From NCBI RefSeq assembly GCF_040412425.1, contig NC_089792.1:22975809-23039808 (forward strand): a stretch of DNA of 64,000 nucleotides. Direction: 5' to 3'. Numbering within the stretch: the stretch's first letter is position 1; every line of letters begins with the position of its first letter. Shown piece by piece: positions 23,260 to 35,300 of this stretch. The translations under genes were made by a program, and so were the position numbers. Source of the DNA: Macrobrachium rosenbergii (lineage: Eukaryota > Arthropoda > Malacostraca > Decapoda > Palaemonidae). The notes under the pieces are model-generated. The model saw only the letters and a list, made by a program, of their open reading frames with translations. It did no database searches and had not been told where the DNA came from.

Positions 23260-23384
23260 TTATGATCCACCTTCAGGACAATTACGACGATCATGACCCT
23301 CTTCACCACAGGCACCACACTTCCGTTTCCAACCTGTGGATCCTGTGTCTCTTTGTCTTGTGCCTCCTCTACCACCTCCAAATC
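23260..23384 (-). CDS. TOP3A: TOP3A terminal exon: CCHC knuckle and stop
   Basis: The last 125 coding nt, entered in phase 1 from a TTTCAG acceptor. It encodes a Gly/Arg-rich linker (GFGGGRGGTRQRD), then KRKCGACGEEGHDRRNCPEG and GS before TAA (23260-23262). CxxCxxxGHxxxxC is a CCHC zinc knuckle, which also ends TOP3A in vertebrates. Downstream on the minus strand the DNA is AT-rich and fits a 3' UTR; an AATAAA on that strand (22828-22833) is a possible poly(A) signal, not proven. Confidence 0.92.
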
Positions 23385-26300
23385 CTGAAAAGTGTGTGAA
23401 TGTTAATTAGCTCCTCAAATTTTAATATAACTGTGCATACCAGGGAGTAGAAAATGACAAATTTTTAAGTAATTTGTATTTTTCCTAACATACAAACCTG
23501 AGGTCTTTACGTAAGGGATTTACTTTCAGTGCAAGCTGGAGCTGGGCATTTAACTAAAAAGTAGGTGGATATTGGTAGTTGGCTACTGATGGTAGGTAAG
23601 GAATCTCCAGCCATCCAGTTGGTACACATTCACTTTACCTTTTGGCCCAGGAAGCAGAATGAGGGGTGGCTAGAGATGGGCCATTTATGTAAAGACCTCA
23701 GATTTGTATGGTAGGGAAAATACAAATTACTTAAAAATTTGTCATTTGTTCCTACGCGCATACAAACCTTCAGTCTTCACATAGGGAAGACTTACCTTCT
23801 TGGTGGGAGGATCCTGAGCAAATCTCTGAACTAACTGGTAGTTTGCCTCACCTGAGGGCTCTTGGGAGGAATCTGAGCAAATCTCTGAACTTGCTGGTAG
23901 TTCGCCTCACTTGGGGGCTCTTTCCTAGTCATGATCTGTTGAACATGTGTGATGTTCAACTGCCTGACTTCTGGGCCTTTCGAATAAATGGAATGTAACA
24001 TCATTGATTCGAATGATAGGCTTTGATGAACCCATATTGTCGGGACAATAAAGCTGAAGATACCAATGGGTCTGTTTATTGTCAGTCCCTCTCTCCCCTT
24101 GCTAGATTATAGACAGGATACTCAGTTATCTAGAACACCTACAAGCATGCCCATGCAGCATGTGACAGTTTGCTAACTGTCCCTTGGAAGGGTATCAAAG
24201 AGAAGGTAGGAGGCCAGTTCCACACACATCCCCTCTTTTGCAGCTGTACACCTTAGGCGAGATGCCACCTGTCCTCAAGAGCTGGGTGAGCTGCATGACT
24301 GTTGAGCAGCAACCACAGACCCCAAGGAAAAAGAGTCCAAGGATCTATGGGCAATGAACCATAGGTAAAAAGGAAGCGAATGTGGTCTGTTGTGACCACA
24401 TTCTAAGCTTGGGGCAGACCAATGCCCCTGACTTTATGAAATCTTACCTGGAATGTGTTGTTGTCCACCACGCCAGCTGTGGAGTGCGTCCATTTGATCA
24501 TTACATAAAGTCAAAAGAAATGGAGCTCTTAGACACCACTTCTTAGCTGAGCCAGAATTAATAACAACTAAGTTGTAGGCACCTTGTCTGCAGGTGAAGT
24601 CCTTAAGTGGTAACGCAAAAGGCCTTCAGATACTTGGTAGCCTTTAGGGTCCTGAGAAATGGAATGCTCATACCCTGTTGATCACCCAGTGAATCAGGCA
24701 GAACGATGGAAAGTCGTAAGCTCAAGACTTCAATCATGGATTCGAAAGACATCTCCTAGATGCCAACAGCATCTGGAGTTCCCAGGAGGTCACCTATCCA
24801 AGTACTGACTAGCCCCAATGTTGATAACCATGGCTGTGAAAGACGCTCTCCTAGACACCAACAGCAAGACAGGTCACTGGTATGGTCATGAAATGCCCAC
24901 AGTCCGGAAAGACAGAGCCGAGTAGTAACAGCTTCAGTGTGTTGAGACTGAAGGACTGACCCGACCATCTTCCTAAATCGAATAATCCTTTTGGAATGTC
25001 AAGGTGTCAGGGCCAATTGTCACTAACACTGACCCTAGTGACCGAACTTGTCTGTCATACATCCATCTTCCCTGGGATGTGTCTGGTTGACTGCTGTCCT
25101 ATGTGTGCTACTGCAAACCCGTGAACCTGCATTGTCAACTGAGATGAAAGGACATCCCCACCTCTTGTTGACTATGGAACTACCATGGTACCGTTCCTTT
25201 ACACTACCATGTAATGCCTATCCTCAGATCCTGAGGCTTGAAGAGCTAGGAAGATTCAGGTTATTGAGATGCAGATTAGGTCTGGTTAGGCTAGGTTTAG
25301 TTTAGGCTAGGCTAGGTTGGGTCAAGCACCCAACCCAACTTAGCCCTTTTGAAGTGCAGGTGACTACCTGCGTTATGATACTATGAGGCACGAAGTTCCA
25401 GGACACTGAAGTATAGGTTGGGTTAGGATAGGCTAGGATTAGTATAATGACATTCCAATGAGATACTTGTCATCCAACCAATGGGCTAAGTCCTGTCTCA
25501 CTTCTCTTGACAGAGGAAGGTAAGGAATGGGGAGACCTTTGTTGAAGACCAGGACCCCTTCAATCTCACTACGTGAAAGGAGGAGGAGGAGAAACTGCCT
25601 ATGAAGAACCAGCCTCTGCAGTGACGACAGCTGACCCATTAGGGCTTGCAACTGCTGAGCTGGTTGTCCCTGCTGAGACAAGGACAACCTTCCTGCCACA
25701 TCTATTAGCCTTACAGATGCTTATTCTTGCTTGGGTGAGAGATCGGACTTCTCTGGAACATGCAACTCTCAGGCTGAGAAAAAATCCGAGAAGTCTGCCC
25801 TGTCCTAGAGATGCTTAAACATCAGGAGAAGTATCCTGCATGCACGTCCTAGTCGAAGTCAAGGTGAAGAGTCAAATGAAAAACTTGGGGAGAGGTTGAA
25901 GCATACAACAGATACAGGCATGGAGCCATCTTCTCTGAAGAGGTACGAAGTCTCCCCGGAAATGAAGCAGAGGAACTTGCTGAAAGGTTGATGGTTAAAG
26001 TATTCAGAAATACTCTTCCTTCAGACTCAACAAAGGAATCAAGTCTGACTCCTTAGTGGTTGCAAGTACTGAGCATGTTGTTTCTGTCTTGAACCAAGGC
26101 TGTTGAAACTGGCCAGGGAAGAAATAATCTATGACTCATTTCTAATTACTGGGCACCTTCTCTACAAGAGAGGGATGATTGTAGAAACTGGGAACTGGAT
26201 TGTACAAATTCCACAACATATTCATACAGTATAACCTTTAACTTCCCCGCAGAGGAAACATCAACAAGCCAGAACACATTTGTGGACATGGACCGGATGG

Positions 26301-29300
26301 TTAATGAAGAGTGGTAGGAACTCAAAGGGAAGTTGATATCCTACCAAAGGACATCTACTACCCAGATTTCAGTCACTGAAAATGATCCTCAAGTCTAATT
26401 GCACTCCCTACCGGTGGCCAAATGTGGGGAGGAAAGCAGTCTTAGCATCTTACTCCTATTTCTTACCCTTGCTTCCTTTTGAAAGGGATGCCTTCCAAAG
26501 GGACCAAAGAAATCATTGACACCTCTCGAATCTATTGCAAAACTTGGTTGTACGATGGCCAGTGGCTAAAACAGATTCCAGAATGTATCATTCTGAGCGT
26601 GACTCGAAAAAGAGGATCGACCCTAGCTCTGACGCTTCTACCTGGCACACTCTTGGTTCCCTGTGTACCCCCATAAATGGACAGTACTGATAAGTCTCAA
26701 ACACGTTACAAAACCTTCGAATGATTCCAGTCGACGTTACAACTGAGTCATCGAGAGACATGGCCAAAGAGGGAGGCATAGAATACATTCAAGCCGATCT
26801 GAAGACCAAAGAACTGAAGGTAGATGAAGGCTACAGATGATCTGTGGAAAGGAGACAACACTGTACACGTCCCAAAGAACAGTCATATAACGTGGCTGTG
26901 AAAAAAGCTGCTGTGAGGGAAGCGGTCCCAGTCTCGAGAATGGGGACAGGGGACATCCCTTGTATGTTGGGAATGGTCTCAGTCAGGCGAGGGAGGCTGA
27001 AACTGCCCCTCAGACACAATGATAGGAATGGTCTCGATCAGGCAAGGATGGCCGAAGTTGTCCCTCAGACATGACATCATCTCCTGTAGGGCCACTGGTT
27101 CATCATCTCATGGCTGTGGCCTACGTCTTCATCCTATGAAAGCACCTGCTGAATAATGCAACTCCCCACTCTTGAGGAAGTCAGAAAGGTACAGAGATCC
27201 GAAGAAACCCATGCTTTCAAGACTGGAATCATCCTAACTACAGAAGAGATTCTAAAACCAAGGTTGATTAGGAACAATTAGACCTTTACATATGGGATTA
27301 CTTTCCCATATGTAAAAACCGAGGCTTTGTATATGTGTAGGAACAACCAAAGTTGAGTAGGAACAAATTAATTAAATTTCCTATCCTACCTGTATAATGT
27401 CGAAGAACCCATGGATGAACACAGTCATGAAAGGATGACTATTGTAAGGGTTTGGGAGAACAATCCAGTTCACTTGGACATGGTTGTTACTGGAAACAGA
27501 TGTTGGCTGCTCTAGGAAGATTTCTGTCGAAGTCATCCAATGGTTTCACTTGGATGTGACTGCTGCAAAATCACGGACATGAGCGGGAGAAAGAAAGCAA
27601 GACATGCCCACTATTCCACACGAACATGGGTGGGTGCTGTGTGTCAGATGTTAACGGAAGCACTGTCAATGCCTGACCATGGAGGTAGAATCGCTCTGTA
27701 AGGTGATCTTGTTCACCAGGGGACTCTTCTTGAAAGGAAGAGCGGAGGTGCTGCCCCGCAGTGCCATGGAGATGATGTTGATCTTGATCACAACCTCGTG
27801 GAATGGGGAAGGGGAGATTACAGATGTTCCCATGGATGTCTGCCAACCATCCATGCAATCATTGTGGCAGGAAATGTTCTTTGAAGGGCAATCCATCCAC
27901 TATGAAACATTCACATGAAAAAGGAAAATACTCTCACAAGAGCCATCTTATTCTTCTCTAAACCTCCTTGTGAATGTTCCTGGGGCTTGAACCAGATGGA
28001 AACATCCATGTACTTCAATGTTCACTCAGGGAAATGTGAAGGAATGAGGAAACATCCATGTACTTCACACTCACTCAGGCTATGGGAAGGTAGAAAACAG
28101 CTAAAACAACCAGAAAGAGTTGTAACTCAGTTGTGCAACAATTGTAGAAAGGACATGGTAGTGCAAAAATCTGCATGAACATGCTGGAGAGCGAATCTTA
28201 GGCTAAGAATGTTCAGGTGAACTGCAGCAATGTCAAAAAAGTTTTGGCCCTGCAAGGTTGTGGCAAGGCAAGGCTACAGCTGCCTACTCAGGGCCTCTCT
28301 TCCTCCTCATACAATGTGAAGCAAAAACATGGTCATGCAACATTGCACAGCTGCAAATTCTTCCTTCCTTGGAAAGTGTATATGTTCAGCTTAGGCATCT
28401 GGAAAACTGAGTCAGCATCGCTGAAAACGGCAACCAGGAACTGTTCTCAAAGGAAAAATGCAGGGAAGAGAAGTCCAAGTACACTAGGAACTACTCTGGC
28501 ACTGAAGGAATGCTCTTCTCATGTCCTAAAGGACAATGGAAGGAAGGGGAAAGAAGACTATCTGGGCAGAAGCAGCACTGACGGCAGACGTACAGATGGG
28601 GGAGGTACATCTAGGGAAGACATGGTTGTGGCCTACAGCAAAAGACGAAGGAAAAGGCTCGACTCAGCAAATCCAACGTTGAAAGCTTGGCTGGGGGGGA
28701 GGGGGTGTGAAGCAGCTCTTGAAGCTATGACACAGCAATGCAGCACACACACACACACCCAAACCAAAATCGACTAGCTGAACTTGGCTCATTGCCTGTC
28801 ACTCTGATGGTGAGTCAACTTCCTCCAGTCACTATGTATTCTTCCACCCATTGTCTCTTGAAAGGTAGGAAAGAAGACAGAGAAACTGCAATACAGCATA
28901 TGATGACAAAAAAGAGCAAGGGAGGCTAAGAAACTTCATCAAGGAAAGCTTCCCAGGATGAAGGGAAGGAGCTTAGAAAACCCCCTCCAACAGAGCAAGA
29001 ACGGTAGACAGGCTAGCTACTGGTCTTGGAGAAGACTTCCCAAATTCAGTAACTCTGTCTAAAGGTCCTGCAACATCAATCTCCACTTCTTTCTCGTGTC
29101 AAGGGAGAATCCATGCTGGAAGGCAAGCAGAGGTCTCATACGACAGGTTACAAAACCACCATACTGTAGCAAGAGAACCCTCCTCCATCTCAGTGCTGCT
29201 TGAATTCTACACCATCTGAAAGACTAAAAACTTACAACATTCCGAGTAATTTTGTAGCTAAAAGAAAAACTGCTTGTTCAGAGAGAATACACTTCAGAGC

Positions 29301-32300
29301 AAACAGAAAAAAAATGAGAATAAGAATGTTTGATAAAACGAGGTTGAGAAGACATCTAAAAATAGAATGGTTGGTGGTGAGAGACAGGCCTCTCTCGTTG
29401 GGTGCGTAATAGAAAAAAAGATATAATAGAAAAATAGAACAAACACCAAGGCTAGGTAAGACCAAGCTGGGTTTGCATTATACTGAAAGGCAAAACCAAG
29501 TTAGAGAATTAAAGAAAAAGGCTCATAGGCTAAAACGTGAGTTGATAACTACAAAGCATAACTGTGTAGGATTAACTATGCTGCAAGAAAGAGCAAAAAT
29601 AACAAAATGTAACAGAATACTGTATAACTTGTTTCATTATTTCAAAATGGGCAAAATACCCCAAAACAAAAGTATATAAAAAAAAGAAATGAGTCAAATG
29701 GCAGGCAGCAAAAGAGACCTATCTTTCTCAGATGCAGCCAAAAGGTAAAGTGGATTGTACCAACTGGATGGCCAGGGATTCCTCCCCCACCATCCGTAGC
29801 CAACTACCAATATCCACCTTGTTTTTAGTTAACCCTTAAACGCCTACTGGACGTCATACGTCGACTAAAATTGTCTGTTGGGTGCCAAGTGAGTAAACCA
29901 AAAATTTCAACCTTCGGTTCTTAGCCAAATGGTCGAAAAACGCAATTGTAAGCTAAAACTCTTACATTCTAGTAATATTCAATCATGTACCTTCATTTTA
30001 CAACAAATTGGAAGTCTCTAGCACAATATTTCGATTTATGCTGAATTTTTGAAAAAACTTTTCCTTCAAATTTCAGAAATTCTTTACAGTGGTCTAAAGT
30101 TTTAAAAAAATGTGTGCAATTTCTAAAAATACAACAAAATACAACCCATGGTTTTATCAGTTTGGAAGACATCTAAAAATAACTGTATGGTTTGGTCAAC
30201 TTTTGGACTGAAATGGTAAAAAAACAGGCCTCTCTTACATTCTAGTAATATTTAATCAACCTTCATTTTGAAAAAAGATATAATATTTAAAAAAAAACAG
30301 AATCAAAAATTCTTTCACCAAATGTTTGCTTTATATTTGTCGTTACATAAAGTTTTATATATGGAAATGCTTTCATGGGTTTCATTTGTAGTTTTGAAAT
30401 AGTTTCAATAAACCAAGTTAACCTTCGAACTTTTAACTCGACCGAAAATGGTAAAAACGCAATTAAAGCTAAAACTCTTACATTCTAGTAATATTCAATC
30501 ATGTACCTTCATTTTGCAACAAACTAAAACAATATTTCGATTTATGGTTAATTTCTGAAAAAAAAAAAAAAAAATTTTTCCATAGCATAACTGTTTGTCG
30601 TTTACATTAGTCGTTACATAAACTTTATATATGAAAATAACTTTCATGCAACAAAAATAGCTCATGGTTGTAGCAAAAATATTTTCACAAAATGTAACTG
30701 CCAAAATTTCAACCTTCGAATACTGTATAAAAAACTTGTTTACATTATAATTTCAAAATTCATTTTGGGCAAAAATTGGAAGTCTCTAGTACAATATTTC
30801 AAAACAAAATGATGTCAAATGGCAGGCATCAAAAATTCTTTCATCACGAGACCGTTTTATATTAGTGACATAAACTTTTATATATGAAAATGTGCGCAAT
30901 TTCAAATACAACAGGTAAAACTCATGGTTGTAGCTTTATCAGTTTTGAAATATTTTCATATAAATCAACTGATAAATAGAAAAATTCGACTTTTCGGTCA
31001 ACTTTCCTCCGGTCGAAAACTGCAATTGTAAGCTAAAACACTTACAGTCTAGTAATATTCAATCAATTAGCTTCATTTTTCAACAAACCTTGTTTTTAGT
31101 TTTTTAAAAAACTTTTTACGGCCAGCTTCAGCATCATTTTGTGATAATATTTTCTGTGTGTTGCTTTGAAAGTTTTACAATTTGTTATATACCAAAATCA
31201 TCGCAATGTTGTATAAAAGAAAAAAAAAAATAACCCGTTAGCTTTAACCATTTTGTTTTGTATAAAATTAAATTTTTTGTGTCATATATTTCAATATTTA
31301 TATATGATAATGATATTTTTTCAAATAAAACTGAAAAAAGGAGCCAAAAATAACTCTTAATCTTAAAAACTAAGCTGTGATTTTTTGAAAAAAAAAAAAA
31401 CAACAACTAACTACGAGTATACACCCAGTTACCTTAAATGAATGAGATGAAATAAATAAAGACCGAAGGTTTGTAAACGTGTAGGAACAAATAACTGTAT
31501 ATAACTAACAGCATGATACAGTATACACCCAGTTATCTGAATGAGATGAAATAAATTCATAATTCTCATTATAATCTCTTGAAATCATTCTTGTGAATGG
31601 AATGTCAGTTCTTTCCATCTATGTGTATATCACTAAGACAGGTTTTATGTGAAACCAAAAGAACTCAAATTCATGGAAAAACAACTACAAAAATCCTGAA
31701 TATTGTTTTTGTACTTGACTAAAATATGAACCATTAGGAAATTTAGCTGCCACATCTTACCAGTGTCAGTAGAATAATTTCCATATCCACTCTGTTGTTC
31801 ACCCTCTATTTCATCAGCCCACTTGAAAAATCTGCACTGAACATTACGTTCTTTTATACACGCATAAAATTCACGTCCTTTATTAGGTCCTTCTTTCTGG
31901 ACAGTTAATCTGAAAACGATTAATACATTATCAGTACACAAACTTATTACTGTAGCACAACTACAAATAAAGGCCATGAATTATTTATGGACAATTTTCA
32001 AAGAAAAGCTGGTAGTATCTTTATTCAGTTCTTAATGCTACTAAAGTCTGAATCTGCTACTTGAAAGGGAGATTTCAGTGTGCATTTTCACAGTAAATGT
32101 AATACTCTAATGTACTTGAGTGTAAAGAGCAGGAAAGAACCAGAGCTTTACAGGTGGTTGTTCCCTAGTGATCATGGTGCTGAAAAATAAAAAACTGTAT
32201 TTGTTGTGAAGCCAACACAGGTCAATTGCAACTTGGGAAGAGCATTCAAAGTATCAAGATTCAAGGGCATTATGGCTTAGTTAACTTGTGAATTATAAAA

Positions 32301-35300
32301 TAATTAAAATACATTACATAATGTAAATTGTGAATTGTACATTTTACAAACTTCAACTACTTCAGTACTGAAGTAATTTTAATGTTATTGCTATGTGGTA
32401 CTGTGCTTTGTACTAGAGTTTAAATTTCTTTAGTCCTTGTTTAATGAGTGGAAAATATACGTTGCTTTGCATTAATCTACATAATCATAGCAAATTATCA
32501 AAAAGAACCTATTTAGAGAAAAGCATAAGTAAAAACATCTGGCATAATTTTACAAAGATTTTCAAATAGGTCAGCCTACTATGCTGGAACTGTTTAATTC
32601 AAAAGGTTCTGTGTGTTAATTCTGTGTAATGTGCCTTTCTATATAGATACTTATTCTAGAAAGACGAGTATTTTTTTTTTATTAAATTTCTTGTGATATA
32701 AGTTAGGCTATACCATATATTAATACTGAAAAATTTTCCATTGTTTCCATTACAATATTTTGAATATTTTATCCAGGTTTTTCTGGAGATGATAATGGTA
32801 TCATCTTCATGTTTTTCATGGCTGGTAGTTCTGAAGTAAAATAGGATATTGTCTAAGAATACCTAAGGAATAAGGAAATATTTTGAAGAAATGATGGATA
32901 AACTTTCAATTTTACTGTTTTTGCAGAACAGACATCATATATTTATTCCTATGGGAATAGAAACTGTCAGCTTTTATAAAGAAATACCTTTTAGCGGGAA
33001 CTGGAAACCAGCTGAAATCTGGTAAAAAGGTGGCTAACAAGTGGAGGTGAAGCCATGATTGCAACAGTATCCATCGCTCACCAAGTAGTGCACTCATTTT
33101 TCTTTCAGCTGTGATAGGGAACAGACTTGCTGCAGTTTACTATCGACTGGTAGTTGAGAAATTGGATTTTGGATGATTATTCTTGCATTGTTATTCTCTT
33201 GTTTAATAACATCTGCTGTTGCCTTGCTTCTTGAGTTTTATTCCCACTGATAAAAACTATACACCATAACTGCAAAGTCATGACTACCTTGTGGGCTATT
33301 ATGTCTCCAGTAAATACTTGACTTCTCTAGTTAATTTTGTTGCAAGTGAATTTCTTGTTTTAGGCTTATTACTAGAAAGTTTGGGATTTGCTGTGGTTCA
33401 TTAATAGATATTTCACTCTCTGACTTCTAGTATACCAATAATGAAGTTAATCAGCAGATGTGTCATTCTCTGACACACACACATACATATATAATGTGCT
33501 TATAATATTGATTTTTAAGATGCCCACAAGGCTTAGTCAGTAAGGAAGTTCCTGTGGTAGTTTGGTCTACCAAGGAAAAGGTAGTACTTGTGTCAAGGCC
33601 TTTCTAATTTGACTGAGTAGAGGAACAAAGCCTTCACAATTCCTGAAGTTACTGATGATTATGGTGGTCTTGGCTTTACTGACTGCTGCATTAGGAAGGG
33701 TTTCCTGATTGCAGTAGTCCTTCTTGGGGAGATTCCTATGATGGATGTGACTTAGTCTTTGGTGCCTGACTTGACCAGCCTTGCAGTGCAAGACAAGTAA
33801 GGATAGCAGAGGGAAGAGCCACTACTGCTCTTCTTCGTTGTACACCTCCACCTTAAACCTCACCCTCTTTCTTTGTGCAGGTGAGCAACGAGAAAGGGGA
33901 AGTCTAGTCCTTGTGTAAGAAGTCTTGGTAGGTTTTTTCAATTGTTCTCTCCTTTGGGGGAAGGCAGGGGTGCAAGGTCACTGGCAATGATTGGCTTTCC
34001 CTGGGGGTTAGCACCATGGTACCAGCCTGCTAAGACTCAAGGTCTGCTCCAGTCTCATCTCTTGGTGAGCTCTCTGGCTCACATTGAATTAAGGCTATTT
34101 GGCTCATTTGCCTAGTGCAGGAGTCATCCCATCTCACTGCAACTCTTTGGAGTCATGCAGAAAGGGGTTTGTGCAACCTGCAAAGTGAGGGGTGTTGCAG
34201 CCTGTTTGCTAGGTGCATACATGGTCTGTGCATCAGGTTTACCGCTGGCAATGGGGTGTATTGTTCTCTATCTATGGGCAGATGGTCATTATGGACAGGT
34301 GAACCAAGTGACTCTTCTCACTGCGGCTCCTCGGGGTCAACAGAAGGGTTTGTGCAATACAATCGGTAAGGGGTTCATGTGTCCCATTTACTGGTCATGG
34401 ATCTCTTGAAAACCACACTGAAGTGGCAATTCTCAGATTTTATTTTCCTCACTGTGGGCCAAATATCCTTGGGAAGCAACTACGGCTTTGTTCTATCAGT
34501 CTCATATACGAAGTTGATCTTCTGGTATACAATGAAGGCACTTCCTGGACTTGTAGCCATAGTCACAGTTAGAGTGTGGTGTTTGGAGAAGGTCAACGCC
34601 CTGATCCTGTTTCTCTGGATCTCTTGCCAACTGCACCGAAGTGGCAATTCTCAGAGTTTATTTTGCTTGCTGTGGTCCAAATATCCTAGGGAGGCAACTA
34701 AGGTTTTGTTCTACCCTTCAGTCATATATGGAGTTGACCTTCTGGGTATACACTGAAGGCACTTCCTGGGCTTGTTGCCATAGTCACATTTAGTGTGGTG
34801 TTTGGAGAAGGTCAATGCCCTGATCTATGGGTTGGGAAGTGTCTTCATCTCCAGTAGACTGTGCAAACTTCTTTCACCCCAGGTGTTTGTACCACTGGTG
34901 GCAGAAGTGACTCCTTTGGCACTAGTTGAACCAGCCCATGGGCTCTTATTGATCTCCCATTCTTAGAAGCTATGCCAGAACATTCACCGCAATTATGATC
35001 ATTACTATATTCAAATAGTTTAACTAGACCACTGAGCTTATTATCAGCTCTCATAGGGCTGGCCCGAAGGGTTAGAATGAAACGGAATACCAGGTCTAGG
35101 CCATAAGCCAAGCACTGGGACCAAACATCTGTGTGGTGATGAATGAAAATTAAATTTTGAAAAAACATGTACATGTGCTTTAACACTGGAAACATTCATG
35201 TTTCTATCTGCACAATTAAAAAAATATGAGTAATGATAAAAATATGATTTTTAAAATTCATATTTTTTAAAAATTCATTAAACACCCTAAGGGTTGTTGT

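Noticed and set aside
23814..23921. CRISPR-like array
   Set aside because: Two adjacent units without spacers in a eukaryotic intron; a simple tandem duplication.
28217..28777. 186-codon plus-strand ORF
   Set aside because: Lys/Ser/Gly-rich, no family resemblance, overlapping frames on both strands and sits in a repeat-like block.
31645..31977. Separate GRF-finger gene such as APEX2, NEIL3 or TTF2
   Set aside because: The finger joins in frame to exons carrying CIGGCD, a type IA topoisomerase finger and a CCHC knuckle, which point to TOP3A.
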